Assembly (NCBI GenBank): GCA_964544305.1
Contig: CAZJAZ010000002.1
Span: forward strand, 1-64,000
Length of the DNA stretch: 64,000 nucleotides
Direction of reading: 5' to 3'
Source: JAFDWI01 sp964544305
GTDB lineage: Bacteria; Actinomycetota; Acidimicrobiia; Acidimicrobiales; Iamiaceae
The notes beneath the pieces were generated by a model, which was not told the DNA's origin, ran no database searches, and saw only the letters and a list, made by a program, of their open reading frames with translations. A program made the translations under genes and the position numbers. This document shows positions 1 through 8,089 of the stretch, one piece after another. Positions within the stretch are counted from its first letter, which is position 1. Every line of letters starts with the position of its first letter.

Positions 1-433
1 CCCCCGAACAATTTCGTGATGTGCCAGTCAGAATTGCCTTTGCGCTTGTCAAGACTCCATTTTCGTCGAACCGCAGCGCGCTTGCCCCACCCCCACCAAG
101 GGCAACCTCCGAGTTCACCACGTATATCCATCCGCCATCACCGGCGTCAAAACAGGCCCCTCCATCTGGCGACGAGGGCCAAACAAGACTCGGTCCCGTT
201 GTGGCAACGCTTTGTCCGACGACGGCAAGCTTTCGTGACGAGAAGCCATTGGGCAATAAGAGACCATTCTCATCGGGGACACTCCTAAGTTCGCCGTAAA
301 TGCTGGCTGGCTTCGATTCGCATCCGCTCAGAAAACTTGGAACGGCTACAGCTATCCCGCCAATAATTCCGGCTTTGAGAAATGACCGTCGAGATGTTGT
401 CGTCTGATGTGCCCGCGCTGATTCAGAATGCAT
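1..433 (-). CDS. PhoX/DUF839-family Tat-exported phosphatase-like protein, 3' part cut by window edge
   Basis: An open frame of 144 codons runs from an ATG at 433 off the left edge. The N-terminus has a twin-arginine signal (SRRSFLKAG, residues about 15-23), a hydrophobic stretch and then LSGC, a lipobox-like site, so the product is probably exported folded by Tat and may be lipid-anchored. The mature part continues with GLLLPNGFSSRKLA, PDGGACF, DGGWIYVVNSE and LTGTSRNCSG. This order is typical of the start of the DUF839/PhoX family, calcium-dependent alkaline phosphatase-like beta-propeller proteins. The catalytic region lies outside the window, so phosphatase activity is a family inference. 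It is followed upstream by bpa with 47 bases between. Confidence 0.8.
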   Translation of the reverse strand, partial: MHSESARAHQTTTSRRSFLKAGIIGGIAVAVPSFLSGCESKPASIYGELRSVPDENGLLLPNGFSSRKLAVVGQSVATTGPSLVWPSSPDGGACFDAGDGGWIYVVNSEVALGGGGASALRFDENGVLTSAKAILTGTSRNCSG

Positions 434-480
434 CCCATCGTTTCGGCGGATTCGAGCCGCACATTGAATGCACGCTGTCG

Positions 481-984
481 TTACAGGTATGTTCCTGGGC
501 GCTGATCGGGGGTCGGCGGAGCGGTCGCGCCGGGCCCAATTTGGTGGCGCATCTGATCGAGTTGTTGTCGTGCAACCATCTGTTGGGCGAACAGCGTCGC
601 CTGAATACCGTGGAACAAGCCTTCGAGCCATCCCACAAGTTGCGCCTTTGCCACCACGAGTTCTGCCCCAGTTGGCGTGTCTGTGGCTGCAAAAGGCGAC
701 ACCAAGCGGTCAAGTTCGCTTCGTAAGTCGTCCGATAGTGCGGAACCAAGTTCAGTGACCGAGTGATCGTAGATCTCACGCAGGCGCTCACGTGCTGGTT
801 CGTCAAGTTCTAACGTGCGGACTTCCTCTAAGAGCTGTTTGATCATCGACCCAATGCGCATCACTTTGGCTGGCTCTTGCACCGCCTCTTGCACGTCTGC
901 ACTGTCATCCACAGACACCTCTCCCCCAGGGCCGTCAACGACTTGGGGTTTGGGCAACTCTTGGGCCGCGTCAACGTCGCTCAT
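481..984 (-). CDS. bpa: Bacterial proteasome activator Bpa (PafE)
   Basis: ATP-independent ring activator that opens the 20S proteasome gate for unfolded substrates in actinomycetes. The 167-residue product has the family core: EPAKVMRIGSMIKQLLEEVR at residues 38-57, an LREELDRL-like helix near 87-95, and AQLVGWLEGLFHGIQATLFA at 114-133, ending in a flexible Pro-rich tail. The last residues are GTYL; mycobacterial Bpa ends GQYL, the motif that docks into the proteasome alpha ring, so one docking residue differs. The ATG at 984 is preferred because AGAGAGG lies just upstream of it; an in-frame ATG at 999 would put that site inside the gene. No proteasome core genes are in the window. Confidence 0.93.
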   Translation of the reverse strand: MSDVDAAQELPKPQVVDGPGGEVSVDDSADVQEAVQEPAKVMRIGSMIKQLLEEVRTLELDEPARERLREIYDHSVTELGSALSDDLRSELDRLVSPFAATDTPTGAELVVAKAQLVGWLEGLFHGIQATLFAQQMVARQQLDQMRHQIGPGATAPPTPDQRPGTYL

Positions 985-1011
985 CATTTCCTCTCTCATT
1001 CATTTGGCTCA

Positions 1012-2118
1012 TCAGCTATCAGCGTACGCGAGAAGTGGCACGCGCATTTCCTGTGGTGTCACCGAACCGTGTCTTCCAATAAGTGGAAATGGTCCGCTGT
1101 CTTGGGGGTCATGGAATGAAACCGGGTCCCGAGCAACGAGTGCGACATCACCGAGACGACGGGCAATCGCCGCGTTCATATTGGGGCCAAGCCAGGCATC
1201 CTCGATGACCTGTTCACGCGTCACCACCCAAGCCACATTGCTATGGGCTTGCGCTGTTTCAAGTAACGCGCTCGTTCGGCCTGAACGAGCGTGTAACCAA
1301 CGAAATCGACCTTCACCGGACTGCATCGCCAGATGCGGCATGATCGAATCATCGAGCGCAATCTGATCGGCACCCACTTCTACCTGACCGTGATCAGCGG
1401 TCACTGCCAACGCCGCCCCAGTGGGCAATAGCGCACAGAGGTCACGAACGATTCGATCCACAAAGCTCAGCTCCGCGTCGTAATAGTGACCGAGTCCATA
1501 TTCATGGGCGACCTTGTCAAGACCTTCGTAATAGACATAGATAAACGGTTCGCCAGCTCGAAGGAGATTTTCAACTTCGACCAACAACGTTGAAATCATG
1601 CGGTAGCCGTGTTGACGGGTGCTGCGAAGATGTGCTCGCGTAAAGCCAGACTTGGCGAACTCGCTCCGCGTGACAATCGGTGGCCGTTGCGAAAGAAACG
1701 GTTCATGGGGCTGAATCTCTTCTGGCAGGTAGGTTCGCCTCGCGTCACCTTCTCGTGTATTCCAGCGCAAGATGTTCAACACCTCACCGCCGACGGCTGT
1801 GCGGTAACCAACGATTCCGTGAGACGCGGGGCTTAGCCCGGTTGCAATGCTCGTTAGCGCACATGCGGTTGTTGATGGGGCAACGGTGTGAATCCACTCT
1901 CCTTGGAATGATGACAGCGTTGGCGCGAGCGATCGACGTGTGTCGAACTGCAGCCATCCCAAACCATCGACGACAAACAAGACCACTTGGTCAGCATGGG
2001 CGAGCACCGGTGGAAACCATGCGGGAGGGTCGCCGAACAATCCAGGAATCACATTGGAAACACATGCGCCGCCGTAATCGGGCAAGTCAAGTGACTGAGC
2101 GTGGGCATCGTCATCCAT
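1012..2118 (-). CDS. Alkaline phosphatase superfamily type I phosphodiesterase/nucleotide pyrophosphatase
   Basis: A 368-residue soluble protein of the alkaline phosphatase superfamily that probably hydrolyses phosphodiester or pyrophosphate bonds. Metal site motifs are visible: VVDGLGW around residue 51, the nucleophile segment PSTTACALTS at 81-90 (Thr83/84), YYEGLDKVAHEYG in the middle, TADHGQVEV, and GRHGS near the C-terminus. No signal peptide is seen, so it is likely cytoplasmic. It ends 27 bases upstream of bpa on the same strand, so the two may be co-transcribed. The substrate cannot be read from the sequence. Confidence 0.85.
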   Translation of the reverse strand: MDDDAHAQSLDLPDYGGACVSNVIPGLFGDPPAWFPPVLAHADQVVLFVVDGLGWLQFDTRRSLAPTLSSFQGEWIHTVAPSTTACALTSIATGLSPASHGIVGYRTAVGGEVLNILRWNTREGDARRTYLPEEIQPHEPFLSQRPPIVTRSEFAKSGFTRAHLRSTRQHGYRMISTLLVEVENLLRAGEPFIYVYYEGLDKVAHEYGLGHYYDAELSFVDRIVRDLCALLPTGAALAVTADHGQVEVGADQIALDDSIMPHLAMQSGEGRFRWLHARSGRTSALLETAQAHSNVAWVVTREQVIEDAWLGPNMNAAIARRLGDVALVARDPVSFHDPQDSGPFPLIGRHGSVTPQEMRVPLLAYADS

Positions 2119-2218
2119 GGCAATATCGACGCTAGTCTCTTGTCACAAACGCGACTCCACCGTGGCCACGAATTCGCCGGGCGACGCCTTCTGTCGCCGG
2201 AACCCATACGATAGAGCC

Positions 2219-2653
2219 ATGCGTGTCTCAACCCGAGGTGATTATGCCTGTCGAGCATTGCTCTCGCTTACTTTGCATGATGCCGATGGTCCCACGTCGG
2301 TGAAAGACATCGCGCAACGAACCGGGCTCCCCCAACCGTATTTGGAGCAGATTCTTCTGTCGCTCAAAGGCGCTGGCTTGGTTCGATCCAAACGAGGAGT
2401 TGGTGGCGGCTACGTGCTGGCACGCGCCCCTCAAGAGATCACGTTGGCTCAAGTTGTATCTGCCGTTGACGGACCAATCGTGGTCGGTGACTTTGGCGAA
2501 CCGCACACCAATGGGTCATGCGACCACGAAGGCCAATGCGTGCTGCTCTCAATTTGGGCGGGGGTCGGCGAAACGATGCGACGGCTCCTCGAAGAGTCCA
2601 GCCTTGCCGATATTGCTGCGATTAGCCGTGGCGAGGCACCCTGGCCGAACTAG
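2219..2653 (+). CDS. Rrf2-family transcriptional regulator
   Basis: A 144-residue winged-helix regulator. The N-terminus MRVSTRGDYACRALLSL and the segment RTGLPQPYLEQILLSLKGAGLVRSKRGVGGGY (in two parts, residues 34-65) are characteristic of Rrf2 proteins such as IscR, CymR and RsrR. Cys101 and Cys107 lie in the usual ligand-cysteine region (GSCDHEGQC), but the third cysteine of IscR is missing, so it may hold an atypical cluster or none. Its start is chosen at 2219 because the family signature begins there. It is transcribed divergently from the phosphodiesterase gene and convergently with the rluD-like gene. The target genes are unknown. Confidence 0.88.
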   Translation: MRVSTRGDYACRALLSLTLHDADGPTSVKDIAQRTGLPQPYLEQILLSLKGAGLVRSKRGVGGGYVLARAPQEITLAQVVSAVDGPIVVGDFGEPHTNGSCDHEGQCVLLSIWAGVGETMRRLLEESSLADIAAISRGEAPWPN

Positions 2654-2690
2654 TGCCGTGTCAGGCAAGATTGGCTACCTGACGCGGCAC
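2653..2690. terminator. Hairpin between convergent genes, likely bidirectional terminator
   Basis: Arms GTGCCGTGTCAGG (2653-2665) and CCTGACGCGGCAC (2678-2690) pair over 13 bases with one G-T pair, around a 12-base loop. It begins at the stop codon of the Rrf2 gene and lies 17 bases before the end of the convergent rluD-like gene. No long T-run follows on either strand. Confidence 0.6.
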
Positions 2691-2707
2691 TCGTTTCCAT
2701 TGGTGTA

Positions 2708-3625
2708 CTAGGCGCTCAGTTGACTCAAGGCCGTCGCGAGATCATCGGGCAATGCGGCAGAAAACCCCAATTCTTCCCCCGAAGTGGGATGAACAAATGC
2801 GAGCGCACGTGCGTGGAGAAACGGTCGCTCAATTGGTAACGACGCCGCTGAACCCCCGTAGCGCACGTCTCCGACCACCCCGTGACCAATAGCCGACAGG
2901 TGGACACGAATTTGATGCGTTCGGCCAGTCTCAAGCACACATTGAAGTGTGGCGCACACGATCGGATCCGTGAATCGCTCGAGGACCTCGTAGTGCGTGC
3001 GTGCGTCTTTCCCTCGTTGGGTTACCGCCATCAACGTAGGGTCGCGTGACGACCGACCAATCGGTGCGTCAATCACACCGTGGATCGCTTCAGGGTGTCC
3101 GTGAACCAGGGTGATGTACTCACGATGAACTTGGCGCTGCGCAAGCGCGCTCACCAGAAACTCATAGGCCGCAATCGTGCGCGCAACCACCATGAGACCT
3201 GACGTCCCCTGGTCAAGTCGATGCACAATACCTGGTCGCATTGGTTGACCAACGCCGCCAATTTCAGGGAAACGAGCAAGGAGCCCGTTGACCAATGTGG
3301 CATCGCGATGTCCTGCCCCTGGATGGACCACAAGCCCAGCTGGCTTGTTGACAACGATCACATCGTCATCAACATGCACCACTCCAAAGTGAACCGATGC
3401 GTCGCCAAGTGGCCGATCGTCCACCGTGTCTGGCTGATCAACTACAAGATCTGCATCTGCAACAAGGCGCATCGACCGGCCACGCTGAATGTTCCCGTTC
3501 ACGATGACGCGCCCATTGTCAATCCACTGGGCGGCCTGAGCACGACTGCAACCGGTGATCATGGCCACGATCCGGTCAAGGCGCTGCCCTGACAACGCTG
3601 CCGGAACCGTCTCGTGCACAATCAC
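2708..3625 (-). CDS. RluD/RluA-family 23S rRNA pseudouridine synthase
   Basis: Isomerises uridine to pseudouridine in rRNA. The 305-residue product has an N-terminal S4-like RNA-binding region (residues about 12-60, SGQRLDRIVAM and RVIVNGNIQRG), then the catalytic domain with VVNKPAGLVVHPG at 92-104 and HRLDQGTSGLM at 135-145, where Asp138 is the catalytic aspartate. The later HQIRVHL segment is also present. It starts with GTG at 3625, overlapping the lspA stop as GTGA, so the two are coupled. An lspA-rluD order is common in actinomycetes. Which uridines it modifies is not shown by sequence. Confidence 0.92.
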   Translation of the reverse strand: MIVHETVPAALSGQRLDRIVAMITGCSRAQAAQWIDNGRVIVNGNIQRGRSMRLVADADLVVDQPDTVDDRPLGDASVHFGVVHVDDDVIVVNKPAGLVVHPGAGHRDATLVNGLLARFPEIGGVGQPMRPGIVHRLDQGTSGLMVVARTIAAYEFLVSALAQRQVHREYITLVHGHPEAIHGVIDAPIGRSSRDPTLMAVTQRGKDARTHYEVLERFTDPIVCATLQCVLETGRTHQIRVHLSAIGHGVVGDVRYGGSAASLPIERPFLHARALAFVHPTSGEELGFSAALPDDLATALSQLSA

Positions 3626-4128
3626 GGCGTCGAAGTTTCGTTTGCCTCATCGTCCACAGGTGCAAACACTGCCATCACGCCAAGCAGAATTGCCCCCGTC
3701 GTAATTGCCGCGTCGGCCACGTTAAAGACCGGCCACCATTGCAGATCAATCCAGTCCACGACCGCGCCTTGCAAGAAGCCGGCCCCATTCGTACGAAAAG
3801 CGCGATCAGCCAAATTGCCGAGTGCGCCACCGATGATCATGCCACTTGCGATCACCGCGGTGCGGCCTTGCACAAAACGCATGGTTCGCAATACCACCAC
3901 CACGATGACAACTGCGACCAGCGCGATCACCGGACCAATCCCCTTGCCCGAAAGCAAGCTAAACGCCGCGCCCGTATTGTGCGTTACCAAGAAGCGCAGC
4001 GAGCCGACAATATCTCTGGGCTGATCCACAAATGATGCAAGCGCCCATGTTTTTGTGAGTTGATCAAGCGCGATGACAATCACCACGACAATCAATGCAA
4101 TCAGGTCATCTTTGCGACGAGACTTCAA
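3622..4128 (-). CDS. lspA: Lipoprotein signal peptidase (signal peptidase II)
   Basis: Membrane aspartic protease that removes signal peptides from diacylglyceryl-modified prolipoproteins. Four hydrophobic segments are visible, with the family motifs NTGAAFSLL, GGALGNLADR and VVDWIDLQWWPVFNVADA, which carry the two catalytic aspartates. The chosen start is a TTG at 4128 overlapping the upstream stop as TTGA and giving 168 residues, the usual family length; a longer reading from a TTG at 4176 is possible. It sits between the DksA-like gene and the rluD-like gene in one coupled set. Candidate substrates in this window include the PhoX-like and GerMN proteins. Confidence 0.93.
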   Translation of the reverse strand: MKSRRKDDLIALIVVVIVIALDQLTKTWALASFVDQPRDIVGSLRFLVTHNTGAAFSLLSGKGIGPVIALVAVVIVVVVLRTMRFVQGRTAVIASGMIIGGALGNLADRAFRTNGAGFLQGAVVDWIDLQWWPVFNVADAAITTGAILLGVMAVFAPVDDEANETSTP

Positions 4129-4825
4129 CGGCTGGTCAAGCCCCCGGTCTTGAATTCGACTCGCTCCCGTGCCCAAGGAATCACTTCAAGACGTTCTTTG
4201 GGAATTGGTGTTCCCGAAACTTCACAGATGCCGTACGTTCCAAGGTCAAACTTTGCGAGCGCGTGGTCAATGTCAGCCACAGCGTTGAGCGCTTGGGCAG
4301 ACAATGCAAGATCTCGCTCACGTTCAACGTTCAAGGTGTCGCCTTCACCCGATTCTTCGTCGAATTGCACATCACCGGATTCAAAGTCGGCAACTAACGA
4401 GTCCGCTTCGGCTTTCAAGTTACGCGACTGTCGTTCGTAGGTTGCGCGTTCTTCAAGCAAGGCTTTGTGTTGCTTGGCAAGGAAGGTCGCGGAAAACGAC
4501 GGCTTCTTTGGAGCCGCTTTCTTTGGCGTGACTTTCGACGCCGTGGCCTTCTTCGCCGGGGTCTTCGACGCCGTGGCCTTCTTCGCCGGGGTCTTCGACG
4601 CCGTGGCCTTCTTCGCNNNNNNNNNNNNNNNNNNNNNNNNNNNNNNNNNNNNNNNNNNNNNNNNNNNNNNNNNNNNNNNNNNNNNNNNNNNNNNNNNNNN
4701 NNNNNNNNNNNNNNNNTCTTCGACGCCGTGGCCTTCTTCGCCGGGGTCTTCGACGCCGTGGCCTTCTTCGCCGGGGTCTTCGACGCCGTGGCCTTCTTCG
4801 CTGTGGTCGACTTCTTTGCAGCCAT
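4125..4825 (-). CDS. DksA/TraR-like protein with Lys/Ala-rich repeat tail and degenerate zinc finger, interrupted by assembly gap
   Basis: The start is MAAKKSTTAKKATASK at 4825, followed by 10-residue PAKKATASKT repeats, a 100-N gap, more repeats and then a DksA-like domain (SFSATFLAKQHKALLEER, a coiled-coil stretch, ERERDLALSAQALNAVADI, GTYGICEVSGTPIPKERLEV). The two sides of the gap are in different frames, as expected if the N-run is only a placeholder. In DksA/TraR proteins this last region holds four zinc cysteines; here only the first remains (CEVSG), and the second pair is replaced by WARERVEF. The repeat tail resembles histone H1-like tails and is very basic, so it may bind nucleic acid. 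It lies directly upstream of lspA with a 4-base overlap. Confidence 0.85.
4531..4800. repeat. 30-bp tandem repeat encoding PAKKATASKT units
   Basis: Near-identical 30-base units (core TTCGACGCCGTGGCC, then TTCTTCGCCGGG) begin at 4531, 4561 and 4591 before the gap and continue at about 4716, 4746 and 4776 after it. At least six units are visible; the first and last are diverged at their outer edges. The phase before and after the gap differs by 5 bases from a multiple of 30, so the true missing length is probably 5 plus a multiple of 30 bases. Confidence 0.9.
4617..4716. other. Assembly gap of 100 N inside the tandem repeat
   Basis: Exactly 100 undetermined bases. The flanking repeats make a collapsed or unresolved tandem array the evident cause, and the round number suggests a placeholder rather than a measured length. 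Confidence 0.98.
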
Positions 4826-4945
4826 CGTGGATGCTCTCCAACTCGTGGGCAAAATGGTGCCGGATAATAGGCCACGAAGAGGTGAAAAGGCAACCGACCC
4901 AACTCGTTCGGGGAAAATCGCCACGTTCTTCTAGTCTTTGAACCC

Positions 4946-7900
4946 ATGGAGTTCAAACCCGTCGATGCCAATCTCGACCTCGTTGCGATGGAACATCAAA
5001 TCCAGTCACAGTGGCGTGAGAACAACATCATCGAACGTGTGGCGGACCTTCGGAGCGATGGAGATCCCTGGATCTTTTACGAAGGGCCCCCAACGGCAAA
5101 TGGCAAACCTGGGCTCCATCATGTCTGGGCCCGCGCGTTCAAAGACCTCTTCCCCCGTTTTCAAACCATGCGTGGCAAGTGGGTTCCTCGCAAGGGTGGC
5201 TGGGATTGCCACGGGCTTCCCGTCGAGTTGGAAGTCGAAAAAGCTCTTGACTTACACTCCAAACGAGAAATCGAAGCTTTCGGAATCGGCGAATTCAACA
5301 AGCAATGTCGCCAAAGTGTTGTCCGTTACGTCGATGACTGGAAAGCCTTGACCGAGCGTGCTGGTGTATGGATTGACACCGACGACGCATATTGGACTCT
5401 CGATAACACCTACATTGAATCAGTCTGGTCGCTCATTCGTACGATGTGGGACCGCGGCTTGCTCTATGAGGGACATCGCGTCGTCCCCTATTGCGGACGT
5501 TGCGGCACTGCTTTGTCTTCTCATGAAGTAGCGCAGGGATACAAAGACGTCGAAGACCAATCGGTCTATGTCCGTTTCCCCGTATCCGAAGGGAGCGACA
5601 CGGTACGCGGCGCTGATTTGGTGGTGTGGACGACAACGCCTTGGACCTTACTTTCCAACACCGCGGCGGCGGTCGGCGCTGATATCGACTACGTCCGCAT
5701 CAAAACGGGCAACGACGGCCCTCAGGCAAGCCGCGACCTCATCATGGCTGCCGCCGCCCACCACCGGCTATTCCCCGAAGCGACGGTTGTTGCAAAGTTT
5801 TCCGGTCATGACCTCGTTGGAACTCGTTACACACGTCTGTTCAACGACGTAGACGTTGCACACATCACCAAGGATGGCTGGCGGGTCGTCAGCGCAGACT
5901 TCGTCAGCACAGAAGATGGTTCAGGCATTGTGCATATTGCACCGGCTTTCGGCGCAGATGACGCGGCCGTCGCCATGGCCGAAGATCTACCGGTGATCAA
6001 CCCGGTTAACGAGAAGGCAGAATTTGACGACTCGGTCGCGCGTTTTGCCAACCGCTTCGTCAAAGACGTTGATCAAGAGATCATCAATGATCTCCGTGAA
6101 TCAGGCCAACTCATTGAGCAAGTTCCCTATGTTCACTCCTATCCACATTGTTGGCGATGCTCAACACCGTTGGTTTACTGGGCCAAAACGTCGTGGTTCG
6201 CACGCACGTCAAATCGCCGAGAAGATCTCGTCGCACAGAATGAGACCGTCTCTTGGCATCCTGAGCACATCAAACACGGGCGTTTTGGTCGCTGGCTCGA
6301 AGGCAATATCGATTGGGCGCTTTCGCGAGATCGGTATTGGGGTACGCCGTTGCCGATTTGGCGCTGCTCCAACGGCCACGACACCTGCATCGGGTCGGTG
6401 GAACAACTCGCCGAACGTGCGGGAACGGATCTGTCGGACCTCGATCTTCATCGCCCCGCCGTCGATGCAATCTCCATTGTCTGCGATCACGACGGCTGCG
6501 ACGCTCAAGCGCAACGCATTGAACCGGTCCTTGACGCATGGTTTGATTCAGGCTCAATGCCAACTGCACAGCATCATTTTCCATTCGAAGCTGAAGTTGA
6601 TTTTGATCGTGTCTATCCCGCAGATTTCATCTGCGAAGCCATCGACCAGACTCGAGGTTGGTTCTATTCACTCCTCGCGGTGAACACCCTCGCATTGGAT
6701 CGTGCACCCTATCGAAATGTCGTGTGCCTCGGACACATAGTCGACGAGGACGGTGCCAAGATGTCCAAGTCAAAAGGCAACATCATTGATCCATGGACAA
6801 TCTTTGACTCGGTTGGTGCCGATGCACTGCGCTGGTATTTCTTCGCGGCAGGCCAGCCCTGGTCTCCCCGGCGAGTATTCACCGATGGCATAAACGAAAC
6901 CACCCGTCGAACGCTGCTCACCGTCTGGAACTGTGTCAGTTTTTTCACGACCTATGCGAACCTTGATCAGTGGGTTCCCGACCTTCCTCTCGGACATGCT
7001 CCTGCCTCGGCCCATATCCTCGATCGTTGGATACTCGGCGAACTTGACCGCTGCACCGAAGAAGTCACTGAACGCCTCGAGAACTTTGATGCACTCGGCG
7101 CGACCGAATCACTCAGCCGGTTCGTTGATGACCTATCGAATTGGTACATCCGTCGGTCACGCCCACGCTTTTGGAACACCAAAGACTCGTCTGCTCATGC
7201 GACTTTGCATCACTGCCTCACCGTTACGTCACAACTTTTTGCCCCGTTCTGCCCCCATTTCGCCGATGCGATCTGGCACGCATGCACCGCAATCGTTGAA
7301 GGTGCCCCACCCTCTGTGCATCTCACTGACTGGCCTACGCCACAAGCTTCCTATGATGCGAAAGCGGCCCAACGGATGGATGCGGTTCGGCGACTTGTGG
7401 GTCTTGGGCGAGCAGCGCGTAGCGACGCGTCCGTAAAGGTTCGTCAACCGCTACGTTGTGCTTACGTTCTCTTTGACGGCGTCGAGCTTGACGAAACGCT
7501 ACGTGCCGAAATCGCCGATGAACTCAACGTTTCTGCCATTGAACAAGTGGACACGCTCACCGGCCTGTTGTCGTGGTCGCTACTCCCGAATTTTTCGAAG
7601 CTCGGGCCCCGTCTTGGAAAGCAAGTGAATGAGATCAAGCAGGCGTTGGCCAGCGCGGATGGCAATCTGTTGCGTGACGAGCTTGACGCAACCGGGACGA
7701 TCACCATTGCGGGTGTTGTCCTGCAAGCCGACGAAGTTGAACTTCGGGCTACAAGTCACGAAGCATTCGCTCTCCATGAAGAGAACGGATGGGCGGTTGC
7801 CCTCGATCTCGTACTCGATGACGAATTGCGGCGAGCAGGGCTCTCGCGCGAGTTCATTCGTGCCTTCAACGAAGAACGGAAACGTTTGGATCTCGCTATT

Positions 7901-8086
7901 TCGGATCGAGTCCAGATCGCCGTTGTCATTGACGCAGACGACTTGGTTGCTGCTTTCGACCACGATCACGACCTCATTGCGGCCGAGACACTTGCGGTCG
8001 ATTTGAACCGTGTCGCCGAACTTGACGAGGCGCCAACGGTAGAAATCGGCGGTCAGGCCGTCAAGGTTCGAATTGTCAAGGTGTAG
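4946..8086 (+). CDS. ileS: Isoleucyl-tRNA synthetase
   Basis: Charges tRNA-Ile with isoleucine. The 1046-residue class I synthetase has the HIGH-type motif in GPPTANGKPGLHH (residues 47-59) and KMSKSKGN starting at residue 605, with the CP1 editing domain between them (VVWTTTPWTLLSNTA) and an anticodon-binding C-terminal region (LSNWYIRRSRPRFW). The length and the GLHH form of the first motif fit the longer, eukaryote-like IleRS class also found in many actinomycetes, a class often less sensitive to mupirocin. It is divergent from the DksA-like gene, with 120 bases between, and convergent with divIVA, with only 3 bases between the stops. Confidence 0.97.
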   Translation: MEFKPVDANLDLVAMEHQIQSQWRENNIIERVADLRSDGDPWIFYEGPPTANGKPGLHHVWARAFKDLFPRFQTMRGKWVPRKGGWDCHGLPVELEVEKALDLHSKREIEAFGIGEFNKQCRQSVVRYVDDWKALTERAGVWIDTDDAYWTLDNTYIESVWSLIRTMWDRGLLYEGHRVVPYCGRCGTALSSHEVAQGYKDVEDQSVYVRFPVSEGSDTVRGADLVVWTTTPWTLLSNTAAAVGADIDYVRIKTGNDGPQASRDLIMAAAAHHRLFPEATVVAKFSGHDLVGTRYTRLFNDVDVAHITKDGWRVVSADFVSTEDGSGIVHIAPAFGADDAAVAMAEDLPVINPVNEKAEFDDSVARFANRFVKDVDQEIINDLRESGQLIEQVPYVHSYPHCWRCSTPLVYWAKTSWFARTSNRREDLVAQNETVSWHPEHIKHGRFGRWLEGNIDWALSRDRYWGTPLPIWRCSNGHDTCIGSVEQLAERAGTDLSDLDLHRPAVDAISIVCDHDGCDAQAQRIEPVLDAWFDSGSMPTAQHHFPFEAEVDFDRVYPADFICEAIDQTRGWFYSLLAVNTLALDRAPYRNVVCLGHIVDEDGAKMSKSKGNIIDPWTIFDSVGADALRWYFFAAGQPWSPRRVFTDGINETTRRTLLTVWNCVSFFTTYANLDQWVPDLPLGHAPASAHILDRWILGELDRCTEEVTERLENFDALGATESLSRFVDDLSNWYIRRSRPRFWNTKDSSAHATLHHCLTVTSQLFAPFCPHFADAIWHACTAIVEGAPPSVHLTDWPTPQASYDAKAAQRMDAVRRLVGLGRAARSDASVKVRQPLRCAYVLFDGVELDETLRAEIADELNVSAIEQVDTLTGLLSWSLLPNFSKLGPRLGKQVNEIKQALASADGNLLRDELDATGTITIAGVVLQADEVELRATSHEAFALHEENGWAVALDLVLDDELRRAGLSREFIRAFNEERKRLDLAISDRVQIAVVIDADDLVAAFDHDHDLIAAETLAVDLNRVAELDEAPTVEIGGQAVKVRIVKV

Positions 8087-8089
8087 CGG

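Noticed and set aside
4826..4945. A possible T-box leader before ileS, since actinomycete ileS genes often have one
   Set aside because: The gap is only 120 bases. ATGGTGCCGG slightly recalls a T-box core, but there is no stem I, no specifier loop and no full AGGGTGGNACCGCG motif.
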